Shown: positions 26,006 through 35,060 of the stretch, piece by piece
Numbering within the stretch: the stretch's first letter is position 1
How the letters are laid out: the number at the start of each line of letters is the position of its first letter
Source of the DNA: Paraglaciecola arctica
GTDB taxonomy: Bacteria; Pseudomonadota; Gammaproteobacteria; Enterobacterales; Alteromonadaceae
Direction: 5' to 3'
Assembly: GCF_018861065.1 (NCBI RefSeq)
Contig: NZ_JAHKQO010000048.1
Span: forward strand, 102,892-166,891
DNA: 64,000 nucleotides
Made by a program: the position numbers and the translations under genes
Notes under the pieces: generated by a model
Seen by the model: the letters and a program-made list of their open reading frames with translations, nothing else
The model's database searches: none
Told to the model about the DNA's origin: nothing

Positions 26006-26606
26006 GAGCCATTTAGGATTATTAGAGGGCTGTTGTTTATTGATCTCGCTGACTGTTATTTGTATCTCTGTTTGGATGCATTTACAGGGGCCTTTAAAGG
26101 TCGATAAATCAGAAATTTCAATCAATAAACAAGGCCAGCGGGTATACCAAAGTCAACCTTTCACTGGTGAAATGCTGAGTTACCATGCTTCTGGAGCGCT
26201 GGCTTCGGCAGATCAATTCGTAAATGGTAGACGTCAAGGGTACGCCAAAAAGTGGTTTGCCGATGGAGTCTTAGGTTACGAGTCATATTATGTTTCAGGA
26301 GTAAGAGAGGGCACTACCCGAAGTTGGTGGTTTAATGGCAATCTTCGCTCTGAAACTAATTTTGTGGAAGGAAAATCGGAAGGTATCGCCTGGCGCTGGT
26401 ACAGAAGTGGTGCCAAATTTAAACGATTTAACACTGAGGCTGGTAAGCCTGTTGGGTTGCAACAGGCATGGCGCAAGAACGGGACTTTGTACAGTAATTT
26501 TCAATACAAAAATGGACGAATTTATGGACTTAGAAAAGCAAACAACTGTGTTGGACTCGAAGATGAAGTTATCTCACCTGATTATTATGCCTCGCAAGAT
26601 TATTAA
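25992..26606 (+). CDS. YwqK/MORN-repeat-like exported protein
   Basis: A 204-residue protein starting at GTG. An N-terminal membrane segment or signal anchor (about residues 10-32) is followed by repeats of the MORN-variant type: FTGEMLSYHASGALASADQF, RRQGYAKKWFADGVLGYESY, REGTTRSWWFNGNLRSETNF, KSEGIAWRWYRSGAKF, and QQAWRKNGTLYSNFQY. Databases often call such proteins 'YwqK family antitoxin', a label from one Bacillus protein that says nothing about this one; there is no toxin partner here. It overlaps the YHYH gene and, at its 3' end, the Sco gene, so the three are one operon. Confidence 0.8.
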   Translation: MKLIKSHLGLLEGCCLLISLTVICISVWMHLQGPLKVDKSEISINKQGQRVYQSQPFTGEMLSYHASGALASADQFVNGRRQGYAKKWFADGVLGYESYYVSGVREGTTRSWWFNGNLRSETNFVEGKSEGIAWRWYRSGAKFKRFNTEAGKPVGLQQAWRKNGTLYSNFQYKNGRIYGLRKANNCVGLEDEVISPDYYASQDY

Positions 26607-27237
26607 TATATTCACTAGCCTAGTGTTGTTAATGTTGGCTGTAAACGCCTCGGCAGGGAGTTTGCCTTATTACAACAGTAAGGAATTTACGCCTCATTGG
26701 TTACAGCCAAATAGTGCGCAACTAGAAAACTTTCATCAAATACCAGCCTTTAGCTTTACTGATCAAGATGGTACCCAAATCACCGAGAAAAATTTTGAAA
26801 ATAAAATCTATGTAGCGGGGTTCTTCTTTAGCACTTGCCCCGGTATTTGCCCGATGATCCGCTCTAAATTATCTAAAGTTCAAGATACCTTTATTGCGGA
26901 TCCTGACGTGAAAATTCTGCAACATTCAATTCGTCCTACTACGGACACGGTTGCTACGTTAAAAGCCTACGCTGATGAGCATGGTATTAAGAGTGGAAAA
27001 TGGCATGTGGTAACGGGTGAAAAAGATGCAATCTATCAACTCGCTAAAACTGCTTATTTTGCCAGTGATGACTTGGGAAATATTCAAAACACCAATGATT
27101 TTTTGCATACTGAAAGTATTTTACTGATCGATCAGAATAAGTACATTAGGGGTATATACAACGGCTTAAACAGCGCCTCTATGGCGTATTTAATATCTGA
27201 CATAGAAACCTTAAAGTTAGATTCTGGCACTCAGTGA
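26563..27237 (+). CDS. SCO1/SenC family copper chaperone
   Basis: A 224-residue Sco protein. The copper ligands are the Cys pair in STCPGICPM (CxxxC) and the His in FLHTESILLI. Thioredoxin-fold strands surround them (FSFTDQDGTQITEKNFENK, VKILQHSIRPTTDTVATLK). An N-terminal hydrophobic stretch (INIFTSLVLLMLAVNASAG) is the signal or anchor. The start is uncertain: ATG 26563 and ATG 26587 both place the signal correctly, while the long frame from 26335 lies inside the preceding gene. Sco proteins deliver copper to cytochrome c oxidase CuA or handle redox stress; no oxidase genes are in the window. Confidence 0.85.
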   Translation: MKLSHLIIMPRKIINIFTSLVLLMLAVNASAGSLPYYNSKEFTPHWLQPNSAQLENFHQIPAFSFTDQDGTQITEKNFENKIYVAGFFFSTCPGICPMIRSKLSKVQDTFIADPDVKILQHSIRPTTDTVATLKAYADEHGIKSGKWHVVTGEKDAIYQLAKTAYFASDDLGNIQNTNDFLHTESILLIDQNKYIRGIYNGLNSASMAYLISDIETLKLDSGTQ

Positions 27238-27315
27238 GAGTATTAATTGTCGTTTTATAGAAAAATGGTAGTTGTTGTTTTAACCACAAGTGGCAGGATT
27301 AAGGAGCAACAAAAC

Positions 27316-27340
27316 AAAAAAAGCGCCGAAGCGCTTTTTT
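27316..27340. terminator. bidirectional intrinsic terminator
   Basis: AAAAAAAGCGC, CGAA loop, GCGCTTTTTT. A/T runs on both sides let it end the Sco operon on the plus strand and purD on the minus strand, which converge here. Confidence 0.85.
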
Positions 27341-27358
27341 AATAATTCAAACATTGAG

Positions 27359-28645
27359 CTAGCTACCTTGCTCACGAGCAATAGCGCGATAAGCAATATC
27401 ATCGCGGTAAAACATGTCTTTGCAGTGAATAGTTTTCACTAAATCGTACGCATGTTTTTGCGCTTCGGTAACGGTTTTACCTAATGCGGTTGCACATAAA
27501 ACACGGCCACCATTAGTGGTGATTTTACCGTCAACGTTTTTGGTGCCAGCATGAAATACTTTACTATCAGCACCGCCAAGTTCTAAGCCTTCAATAACGT
27601 CACCTTTGTTGTAACTGCCTGGGTAGCCACCTGCAGCTAACACTACTCCTACTGCGGCTCTAGCGTCAAAGGCTGCGCGAATTTGGTCAAGTTTGCCATC
27701 TAGTGCAGCTTCAACTAGTTCTACTAAATCAGACTGTAAACGCATCATAATCGGTTGAGTTTCTGGATCGCCAAATCGGCAGTTGTATTCAATTACTTTA
27801 GGGGTGCCGTCTGGCATGATCATTAAACCGGCATATAGAAAACCTACGTAGGTATTCCCTTCGGCAGCCATACCTTCGACAGTGGGATATATGACTTCTT
27901 CCATAACTCGTGCGTGAATATCGGGTGTCACTACCGGTGCCGGTGAGTATGCTCCCATACCTCCAGTATTGGGGCCTGTATCACCATCACCCACACGTTT
28001 GTGATCTTGGCTGGTTGCAAAAGGTAAAACGTTTTTGCCATCGACCATCACAATAAAGCTAGCTTCTTCTCCGTCGAGAAATTCTTCAATTACCACCCGG
28101 CTACCTGCTTCTCCAAAAGCGTTGCCTGCTAACATGTCGCGAATAGCGTCTTCTGCTTCGGTGAGTGTCATAGCCACTATCACACCTTTGCCCGCAGCGA
28201 GGCCGTCAGCTTTGATAACTATTGGCGCGCCTTTTTCTTGCACATAGGCGATTGCCGGATCAATTTCGGTAAAGTTTTGGTAGTCAGCGGTAGGAATTTT
28301 GTGACGCTCTAAAAAGTCTTTAGTAAAGGCTTTTGAGCCTTCTAATTGAGCTGCTGCTTGTGAAGGGCCGAATATACTTAATCCTTCGGCCTGAAACGCA
28401 TCTACTACGCCTAAAACCAAGGGTACTTCAGGCCCAACAATAGTCAAATCAATTCGATTTTGTTTAGCAAAATCCAACAATGCAGGTACGTCTTCGGCGC
28501 CTACATCTACATTGCTGAGTTTGTCTTCAGCTGCGGTTCCCGCATTACCAGGTGCCAAGAATACTTGAGATACCTTTTCCGACTGGGCGGTTTTCCAAGC
28601 TAATGCATGTTCGCGACCACCGCCGCCAATAATCAATACTTTCAT
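27359..28645 (-). CDS. purD: phosphoribosylamine-glycine ligase
   Basis: A 428-residue GAR synthetase that makes glycinamide ribonucleotide, the second step of purine synthesis. MKVLIIGGGGREHALAWK is the N-terminal motif; KADGLAAGKGVIVA and EEFLDGEEASFIVMVDG are ATP-grasp elements; PNTGGMGAYSP, FNCRFGDPETQ-like YNCRFGDPETQ and GFLYAGLMI are family hallmarks. The length is normal. It is the last gene of the minus-strand purine group, 32 bp after a methyltransferase gene that separates it from purH; in E. coli purH and purD are adjacent. Confidence 0.97.
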   Translation of the reverse strand: MKVLIIGGGGREHALAWKTAQSEKVSQVFLAPGNAGTAAEDKLSNVDVGAEDVPALLDFAKQNRIDLTIVGPEVPLVLGVVDAFQAEGLSIFGPSQAAAQLEGSKAFTKDFLERHKIPTADYQNFTEIDPAIAYVQEKGAPIVIKADGLAAGKGVIVAMTLTEAEDAIRDMLAGNAFGEAGSRVVIEEFLDGEEASFIVMVDGKNVLPFATSQDHKRVGDGDTGPNTGGMGAYSPAPVVTPDIHARVMEEVIYPTVEGMAAEGNTYVGFLYAGLMIMPDGTPKVIEYNCRFGDPETQPIMMRLQSDLVELVEAALDGKLDQIRAAFDARAAVGVVLAAGGYPGSYNKGDVIEGLELGGADSKVFHAGTKNVDGKITTNGGRVLCATALGKTVTEAQKHAYDLVKTIHCKDMFYRDDIAYRAIAREQGS

Positions 28646-28677
28646 AGGGAGTGTTGTTCTTCTTTGAGTCTTATAAA

Positions 28678-29487
28678 TTAAGGCTTAACAAACTTAAGCG
28701 TCATTCGAGTACTTTCACCAATGGCCAAGTATTTAGCTTGGTCTTTGTCGCCTAGTGCTAAGGTTGGCGGAAGTGTCCAAACCCCTCTTTCATGGTTAGA
28801 TGAATCGAGTGGATTAAGATTAATTGCACTTTCCGCAACTAGGGTTAAGCCTGCTTTTTGTGCCGCGGCTACCACTACTGATTGTTTCATATACCCGGAT
28901 TTTTTTTGCATATCATCTGAAGCTGACTCGGGGAGTTTGTGATCAACTACACCTACTATGCCACCTTTTTTCAGGGCTTTTGCAAAACTTATAAAGGCTT
29001 GTTCTATGCCTTCTTGTCCTGCATCCATATACCAATTGTGCACATTGCGAAACGTTAAAACACGGTCTAAAGAACCAGCAGGGGCAAAATCTTGAGCCTT
29101 AAGGTGATGAAATGCAGTGACTTTTGTATTCGAGTAGTCTGCCTGCGTGGCTACTTTTTGTTTAAAGCCGTCTAACAGTCGTTTGTAATAACCTGGCGCA
29201 CCTTCGTAAAGATAAAAATGTGCCGCATAGTATTGGCCTTTGTCTTTAAGTAACGGTGCCAATATATTACTGTACCAACCACCACCTGGCGAAATTTCTG
29301 CTACAGCCATATCAGCTTGTACATCAAAGAAGCGCAGAGTTTGTTGTGGATTACGGTATTCATCGCGAATTTTTTGCTCAACAGGACGATTTTCGCTACC
29401 TACGGCATCAATAATTGCGTCCGCAAATACAGGGGCTGAGCTAAGTAGTGATAAAGAAACTGCCACTTTCAGTACATGTTTAAACAT
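28678..29487 (-). CDS. exported SAM-dependent methyltransferase-like protein (COG4798 type)
   Basis: A 269-residue protein starting at the ATG 29487, after AAGAGAGAATATT; the longer frame adds 27 unlikely residues. The N-terminus (MFKHVLKVAVSLSLLSSAPVFA) is a convincing signal peptide. The core has class-I methyltransferase features: AVAEISPGGGWYSNIL for SAM motif I, DRVLTFRNVHNWY, and GGIVGVVDHKLPE. Periplasmic methyl transfer is odd because SAM is cytoplasmic, so it may use another ligand or have lost activity. It sits between purH and purD on the same strand. Confidence 0.8.
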   Translation of the reverse strand: MFKHVLKVAVSLSLLSSAPVFADAIIDAVGSENRPVEQKIRDEYRNPQQTLRFFDVQADMAVAEISPGGGWYSNILAPLLKDKGQYYAAHFYLYEGAPGYYKRLLDGFKQKVATQADYSNTKVTAFHHLKAQDFAPAGSLDRVLTFRNVHNWYMDAGQEGIEQAFISFAKALKKGGIVGVVDHKLPESASDDMQKKSGYMKQSVVVAAAQKAGLTLVAESAINLNPLDSSNHERGVWTLPPTLALGDKDQAKYLAIGESTRMTLKFVKP

Positions 29488-29611
29488 AATATTCTCTCTT
29501 TTATTCACATTAGAATTAAATAGATTGTATCGACAAAATACTCTAGAGGTAACAAAAAACCGAGCCAAAATGTTAAGGGATATTATTGGCTCAGTTTATT
29601 GGTTCAAACGT

Positions 29612-31219
29612 TTAGTGTTTAAAGTGACGCATGCCAGTAAATACCATGGCAATACCATGTTCGTCTGCTGCATCTATTACTTCTTGGTCGCGCATCGAAC
29701 CACCGGGTTGAATAATCGCACTGATGCCCGCTGCAGCAGCGGCGTCTATACCATCACGAAATGGGAAGAAAGCATCTGATGCCATCACCGAACCTTCAAC
29801 TTGTAATCCTTCGTCAGAAGCTTTAATGCCAGCAATCTTGGCAGAGTAAACGCGGCTCATTTGCCCAGCACCTACACCTATCGTTTTACCGTCTTTGCAG
29901 TACACAATAGCGTTAGACTTAACGTATTTAGCAACTTTCCAAGTAAACATTAAATCTTTCAATTGTTGTTCACTAGGTTGTAGCTTAGTCACAACTTTTA
30001 GCTCGTCTTGTTCGACCATTCCAAAGTCACGATCTTGAACTAACAAACCGCCATTGACTCGCTTAAAATCATGACCATCAGTTAATTGTCCTTGCCAATC
30101 TCCACATGCTAACAATCGCACATTTTTCTTGGCCGCTACTACTTCTACGGCGGCTTCACTAATAGATGGAGCAATAATCACTTCCACAAATTGTCGCTCA
30201 ACAATGGCTTGGGCTGTGGCCGCGTCAAGTTCGCGGTTAAAGGCAATTATGCCTCCAAAGGCTGAAGTAGGATCGGTTTGATAAGCGCGAGTGTAGGCAC
30301 TTAAAATGTCATCACCCAGTGCGACACCACAAGGATTGGCATGTTTAACTATGACACAGGCCGGAACATCAAATTCTTTTACACATTCAAGTGCCGCATC
30401 TGTATCGGCGATATTGTTAAAAGATAACTCTTTACCTTGAAGTTGAGTCGCGGTTGCAACCGAAGCTTCTTGAATGTCATTTTCAACATAAAACGCCGCG
30501 CTTTGATGACTGTTTTCACCGTAACGTAAATCTTGCTTTTTAGTGAACTGCATATTGTAGGTGCGTGGAAATTGACTGTGTTGATGTCCACAGTTTGTTT
30601 CACATTCGCTCGATTCAATCATGGCACCAAAGTAGTTAGCGATCATGCCGTCGTATTCTGCTGTATGTTCAAACGCCGCAATGGCTAAGTCAAAGCGTGT
30701 CGCCTGAGTAACTGTATTGTTGTTAGCTTGCATTTCTGCAGTTACGCGAGCGTAATCTTTAGCGTTTACAACAATAGTCACATCTTTGTTATTTTTAGCT
30801 GCGGCGCGCACCATGGTAGGTCCGCCGATATCGATGTTTTCAATCGCGTCTTCTAAGCTGCATTCGTCATTGGCAACCGTTGCCGCGAATGGATACAAGT
30901 TTACTACCACTAGATCAATAGCTTGAATGTTGTTGTCAGCCATGACTTGTTCATCTTGTCCGCGACGAGCCAGAATGCCACCATGGATTTTGGGGTGCAA
31001 AGTTTTCACTCTGCCATCCATAATTTCTGGGTGACCCGTGTAATCCGATGCTTCAATTACGGTTAGGCCATTATCGCTGAGTAACTTTGCGGTGCCACCA
31101 GTTGATAATAATTCGACACCTTGGCTGGCTAAGAATTGGGCAAACTCAAGTAGCCCGGATTTATCAGATACGCTTAACAGGGCGCGACGAATAGGAGTTG
31201 CTGGAGAGTCTTGTTGCAT
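29612..31219 (-). CDS. purH: bifunctional AICAR formyltransferase / IMP cyclohydrolase
   Basis: A 535-residue enzyme for the last two steps of IMP synthesis. The N-terminal IMP cyclohydrolase domain shows [45 protein letters not shown]; the C-terminal formyltransferase domain has [26 protein letters not shown], and [15 protein letters not shown] with [10 protein letters not shown]. Length matches E. coli PurH. No PurR box is obvious upstream. It is downstream of fis, separated by a terminator, so it should have its own promoter in 31220-31298. Confidence 0.97.
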   Translation of the reverse strand: MQQDSPATPIRRALLSVSDKSGLLEFAQFLASQGVELLSTGGTAKLLSDNGLTVIEASDYTGHPEIMDGRVKTLHPKIHGGILARRGQDEQVMADNNIQAIDLVVVNLYPFAATVANDECSLEDAIENIDIGGPTMVRAAAKNNKDVTIVVNAKDYARVTAEMQANNNTVTQATRFDLAIAAFEHTAEYDGMIANYFGAMIESSECETNCGHQHSQFPRTYNMQFTKKQDLRYGENSHQSAAFYVENDIQEASVATATQLQGKELSFNNIADTDAALECVKEFDVPACVIVKHANPCGVALGDDILSAYTRAYQTDPTSAFGGIIAFNRELDAATAQAIVERQFVEVIIAPSISEAAVEVVAAKKNVRLLACGDWQGQLTDGHDFKRVNGGLLVQDRDFGMVEQDELKVVTKLQPSEQQLKDLMFTWKVAKYVKSNAIVYCKDGKTIGVGAGQMSRVYSAKIAGIKASDEGLQVEGSVMASDAFFPFRDGIDAAAAAGISAIIQPGGSMRDQEVIDAADEHGIAMVFTGMRHFKH

Positions 31220-31298
31220 GTTTGTTCCACTATATAGACAAAGATTTCGGCGGATTAATCGAGGTGTTTGTTGACTGTTTGGTCATGCTTGTCACAAA

Positions 31299-31321
31299 CA
31301 AAAAGAGCACCTAAAGGTGCT
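31299..31321 (-). terminator. intrinsic terminator of the dusB-fis operon
   Basis: On the minus strand: GAGCACCT, short TT loop, AGGTGCTC followed by TTTTTG. It lies 23 bp after the fis stop codon. Confidence 0.85.
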
Positions 31322-31343
31322 CTTAAAATTAGGCAATAAAACC

Positions 31344-31637
31344 TTAGTTCATGCCGTATTGTTTAAGTTTTTTACGTAAAGTGCCACGGTTGATACCTAA
31401 CATAGTTGAAGCTTTTGTTTGGTTACCACGTGTGAAAGTCATTATTTCTTCTAACATTGGCGCTTCTACTTCGGCCATGACTAGCTCATATAAGTTTTCG
31501 ATGTTGGTATTATCAAGTTGTTTTAAATACTTGTTTACAGCTTGTTTAACAGAATCACGAAGAGGTTTTTGAGCCTGCGTTTGCGAAGGAGTGGTTACCG
31601 TAGTGGTAAATGGAGAAGTTACATTTTGTTCGAACAT
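31344..31637 (-). CDS. fis: DNA-binding protein Fis
   Basis: A 97-residue nucleoid protein from ATG 31637 (MFEQNVTS); an earlier TTG at 31643 is less likely. [37 protein letters not shown], and the helix-turn-helix [31 protein letters not shown] end match E. coli Fis closely. Fis bends DNA and activates rRNA, tRNA and other growth genes. The dusB-fis order is the standard gammaproteobacterial operon. Confidence 0.97.
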   Translation of the reverse strand: MFEQNVTSPFTTTVTTPSQTQAQKPLRDSVKQAVNKYLKQLDNTNIENLYELVMAEVEAPMLEEIMTFTRGNQTKASTMLGINRGTLRKKLKQYGMN

Positions 31638-31665
31638 ATACAATCGAGCTCTTTAGTTAGTCATA

Positions 31666-32679
31666 TTAAGCAGCAGGTGAAACGTCTTCAGACACCGATG
31701 AAGGTGCTGGTTCGCCTGCCAATTTATCAAAGTACATAGTTAACGCATCAAGTTGCTGCCTTGCATCTTCAATGACGTTGAACTTTGCACGGAACAGCCT
31801 TTGCTGGTCGTGTTTGGCCAAATACCAACCCACATGTTTGCGGGCAATTCTGCATCCCATAAAATCGCCATAGAACTGGTGAACATTGGCGACGTGTTCA
31901 AGCAAAATGCTACTCACTTCGTCAATGTTAGGTGCAGGCAATATTTGACCCGTTTGCAGATAGTGCAAGATCTCACGGAATATCCAAGGGTGACCTTGAG
32001 CACCGCGACCGATCATTAGCGCATCTGCTTCGGTATATTCCAAAACGTGCTTAGCTTTTTGCGCGCTGGTTATATCACCGTTGGCAACAACAGGGATAGA
32101 CACGGCTTGTTTAATTGCCTTAATGGTGTCGTATTCTGCGTTGCCTTTGTACATACAGGCTTTGGTGCGACCATGCACCGCTAATGACTGAATGCCGTTG
32201 TCTTGTGCAATTTTGGCGATTGATACACCATTGCGATTTTCAACATTCCAACCTGTGCGTATTTTTAAGGTAACAGGTACATCGACTGCCTTGACTACCG
32301 CCTGAATGATTTTCTCAACCAGTGGTGGATCTTGCAGCAATGCCGAGCCTGCTAACTTTTTATTCACTTTTTTAGCCGGGCAACCCATATTGATATCAAC
32401 AATCTGTGCGCCGTTACCTACATTAAACTGTGCAGCTTGTGCCATTAATTCAGGGTCAGACCCAGCAATTTGCACAGAACGCACACCCTCTTCACCTTCA
32501 TGATCCATCCGTTGTTTGGATTTTTCTGAATTCCATACCCGAGGGTTGGACGAGAGCATTTCTGATACGACCAATCCAGCCCCGAGACGTTTACATAATT
32601 GCCTGAAGGGTCGGTCGGTTACTCCCGCCATGGGAGCCAGCATCAAATTGTTTTCTAAAGTATATGGACCAATTTGCAT
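31666..32679 (-). CDS. dusB: tRNA-dihydrouridine synthase B
   Basis: A 337-residue FMN enzyme that reduces uridine to dihydrouridine in tRNA. LAPMAGVTDRPFR, VDINMGCPAKKVNKK with the catalytic Cys, KIRTGWN, VHGRT, and GRGAQGHPWIF are the Dus hallmarks. The C-terminus (GEPAPSSVSEDVSPAA) is a short variable tail. It is the first gene of dusB-fis, 28 bp before fis; as in E. coli it probably supplies the leader and promoter for fis. Confidence 0.96.
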   Translation of the reverse strand: MQIGPYTLENNLMLAPMAGVTDRPFRQLCKRLGAGLVVSEMLSSNPRVWNSEKSKQRMDHEGEEGVRSVQIAGSDPELMAQAAQFNVGNGAQIVDINMGCPAKKVNKKLAGSALLQDPPLVEKIIQAVVKAVDVPVTLKIRTGWNVENRNGVSIAKIAQDNGIQSLAVHGRTKACMYKGNAEYDTIKAIKQAVSIPVVANGDITSAQKAKHVLEYTEADALMIGRGAQGHPWIFREILHYLQTGQILPAPNIDEVSSILLEHVANVHQFYGDFMGCRIARKHVGWYLAKHDQQRLFRAKFNVIEDARQQLDALTMYFDKLAGEPAPSSVSEDVSPAA

Positions 32680-32920
32680 AATATAGAATGAATATCCTCC
32701 ACACTTAATTGTGCAAAAATCGACCGGACTCTAAAAAGGGGCGCAAGTTTAAGGGTTTTTTGCTGGCTTGGAAAGGCTATAAATCAAACAAATTTGTACT
32801 TTTTTTAAGCAAACCATATTGACATTACAAAAAGTCGCAGTTTGAAGCTGGTTAACCAGTTTTTGACGGAAAATGGTGGGGGCATCGTTAGTTTTTTGTA
32901 AATGGTTTAATCCAAAAACG

Positions 32921-33238
32921 CTAACGTTTAATATTGCCAAGTAACATGTCTTTAAACATCACCCAATCACCTAGCAAGCTGTAAAGTGGATATTTGAAAG
33001 TAGCAGGTTTGTTGTGCTCAAAAAAGAAATGACCTACCCAAGCAAAGCCATATCCTAAAACCGGCAAAAACCACAACAATACCCATTGCTGTGTCAAAAC
33101 TACATAAGCGATTAAAAACAAAATTAAAGTTGAGCCAACGAAATGCATGCGTCGGCAAGTCATATTTTCATGCTCTGAGAGGTAATAAGGATAGAATTCT
33201 GCAAAACTAGTAAATGATTTTTGTTTTGTTGTGTTCAT
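32921..33238 (-). CDS. DUF962 / Mpo1-like membrane protein
   Basis: A 105-residue protein with two hydrophobic segments (about 33-47 and 51-66). FAEFYPYYLSEHENMTCRRMHFVGS and GYGFAWVGHFFFEHNKPATF carry the His residues typical of DUF962; the yeast relative Mpo1 is an iron-dependent 2-hydroxy-fatty-acid dioxygenase, and these His are the likely metal ligands. It is a single gene; no operon partner is close. Confidence 0.85.
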   Translation of the reverse strand: MNTTKQKSFTSFAEFYPYYLSEHENMTCRRMHFVGSTLILFLIAYVVLTQQWVLLWFLPVLGYGFAWVGHFFFEHNKPATFKYPLYSLLGDWVMFKDMLLGNIKR

Positions 33239-33379
33239 AATTAATTACCTAGTAAAATACTAACGCTAAGTTAACATGGTAAATTTGTAGCAAATGTCTA
33301 TTTAGCGACAATTGAGAGTAGAGAATCCAATTAGTTGCGTATTGAATATTTTAGTTATTCAACCCGAGCTCAGGTTATT

Positions 33380-34291
33380 TTAGGAGTAAATGCCCCAATA
33401 GGGCTTTTCGCCAAAATAATCGGCTAAGAAATCCACTAATCCCCTGACCCTTTGAGACAAATGTCGGGTGTGTGGATAAACCGCGTAAGCATTAGTCGTT
33501 TGGTTTCTCAACTGTTCACAAAGCAATAGCTTGAGCTGACCCGCTCTTATGGCTTCGTAGCAAATAAAATCTGGGCCAAACATTAATCCCCTGCCTGCTA
33601 TGGCCTCTTCACAAAGGTAGTTGCCATTGTTGGCGCTAACCACTACAGGTGATTTTACAACTACAGTTTTCCCTGAGTCTGACACTAACTGCCATGCTTC
33701 AGGCATTAGGTTGTATCGTAAGCGCACATGGCCTTGGTTTAAATCCTCAGCGGTTTTGGGCTCTCCATATTGTTTTAAATAAGCAGGACTGGCACATAAA
33801 ACCGGCGAAACAGACGTGATTTTTCTGGCAATTAGAGTAGAGTCAGCCAGCGTCGAAATACGAATAGCTAAGTCGTATCCTTCTTCAATTAAGTCAACTT
33901 TACGATCATTAAAATCTACATTGAATAAAACATTAGGGTGGGCCTGATTAAACTGCCTAAATGCTGGTGCAAGGTGCTTAAGGCCAAAAGAAAAAGGCAC
34001 GGATATTTTGATAGTGCCGGCAAAAGAGCAATGCTTATCTTTAATACTCGCTTCCACTTCCGCTAGGTCCTCGATAATCCTTAGGCACTGCTGATAATAA
34101 CTGAGCCCCGAATCGGTTAATGTTTGTGAGCGAGTGGTGCGTGTGAGTAGGGTTACCCCTAAACGTTTTTCTAACTCTGCTAAACGCCGACTAATGGCTG
34201 ACTTAACTGTATTGAGTTGTTCCGATGCTCTAGTAATACTGCCTGCTTCAACAATACGTACAAAGGTTTGCATGTCTTCCAATTGATTCAT
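33380..34291 (-). CDS. LysR-family transcriptional regulator
   Basis: A 303-residue LysR regulator. The winged helix is at the N-terminus (MQTFVRIVEAGSITRASEQL, SRRLAELEKRLGVTLLTRTTR) and the co-inducer domain follows (IKISVPFSFGLKHLAPAFRQF, GYDLAIRI, LCASPAYL). It is of the CrgA/AaeR-like group with YYQQCLRIIEDL after the DNA-binding domain. It is divergent from the azoreductase gene with 133 bp between, holding a palindromic site, so it probably controls that gene and itself in response to quinones or electrophiles. Confidence 0.92.
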   Translation of the reverse strand: MNQLEDMQTFVRIVEAGSITRASEQLNTVKSAISRRLAELEKRLGVTLLTRTTRSQTLTDSGLSYYQQCLRIIEDLAEVEASIKDKHCSFAGTIKISVPFSFGLKHLAPAFRQFNQAHPNVLFNVDFNDRKVDLIEEGYDLAIRISTLADSTLIARKITSVSPVLCASPAYLKQYGEPKTAEDLNQGHVRLRYNLMPEAWQLVSDSGKTVVVKSPVVVSANNGNYLCEEAIAGRGLMFGPDFICYEAIRAGQLKLLLCEQLRNQTTNAYAVYPHTRHLSQRVRGLVDFLADYFGEKPYWGIYS

Positions 34292-34312
34292 TAACTAGTT
34301 GCTCCATATTTA

Positions 34313-34335
34313 ATTGTTCTCTTTATGTGAACAAT
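34313..34335. promoter_or_regulatory. palindromic putative LysR-family operator
   Basis: ATTGTTC, nine bases, GAACAAT; it contains the T-N11-A core of LysR-type sites. It lies in the divergent control region between the LysR gene (start 34291) and the azoreductase gene (start 34425). Confidence 0.55.
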
Positions 34336-34424
34336 GATTTCAATTTTAAGTTGTTTTTCTTTTTAATGGCAACTGTAAACTGACCACTAAATTACTGTTA
34401 ACCGTGAATCTTTAGGAATAAAAA

Positions 34425-34991
34425 ATGAAGCAGTCAGGTATTTTATCTATTAACTCAAGCGGCCGTTACCAAGGCTCATTAACCCGTTTGGTTTCTGAAA
34501 AACTAGTAGACGAATTGCAAAAAAAAAGTGTGGGGCTGGCTGTCACTGAGCGTGATCTAGCCGAAGGAATACCTTTTGTAAATGAGCAGTGGATTGGCGC
34601 AAATTTCACTGACTCAGAGCAAAGAGACGAGACTCAAAAAGAGGCGCTTGCTTTGTCTGATAATTTGGTGAGCGAATTACAAAATGCCGAACATATTATT
34701 ATTGGCTCGCCTATTTATAACTTTAGCGTGCCTGCCGTTCTTAAAGCTTGGGTAGACATGGTAGCCCGTGCTCGTGTGACTTTTCAATACACTGAAAATG
34801 GACCAGAAGGCTTATTGAAAGATAAAAAAGCCTATTTGGTCATGGCTTCTGGTGGCGTACCTATAGGTAGTGATATGGACATAGCAAGCATTTACTTAAA
34901 ACGAGTTTTAGGGTTTATGGGGATTATCGATGTCACTGTGATTGATGCCACTAAAATAGATGTAAGTGCGGATAGAGTATTGCCGGCGTAA
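34425..34991 (+). CDS. azoR: FMN-dependent NADH-azoreductase family protein
   Basis: A 188-residue flavodoxin-like quinone/azo reductase. INSSGRYQGSLTRLVSEKL binds FMN phosphate; IGSPIYNFSVPAVLKAWVDMVARARVTFQYTENG is the AzoR signature region; VMASGGVPIG and YLKRVLGFMGI follow. It is a few residues shorter than E. coli AzoR at the C-terminus. AzoR enzymes reduce quinones by two electrons and protect against thiol stress. TTTAGGAAT precedes the ATG. It is followed by a pirin gene, a common pairing. Confidence 0.9.
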   Translation: MKQSGILSINSSGRYQGSLTRLVSEKLVDELQKKSVGLAVTERDLAEGIPFVNEQWIGANFTDSEQRDETQKEALALSDNLVSELQNAEHIIIGSPIYNFSVPAVLKAWVDMVARARVTFQYTENGPEGLLKDKKAYLVMASGGVPIGSDMDIASIYLKRVLGFMGIIDVTVIDATKIDVSADRVLPA

Positions 34992-35060
34992 TCATGGGGA
35001 GTTTGGGACATTCTCACACTAGCCTAGATCTAAACTGTGACTATGAATAGGAGGCACAAG

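Noticed and set aside
25992..26606. Toxin-antitoxin antitoxin
   Set aside because: Only the family label suggests it; there is a membrane anchor, MORN-like repeats and no toxin gene.
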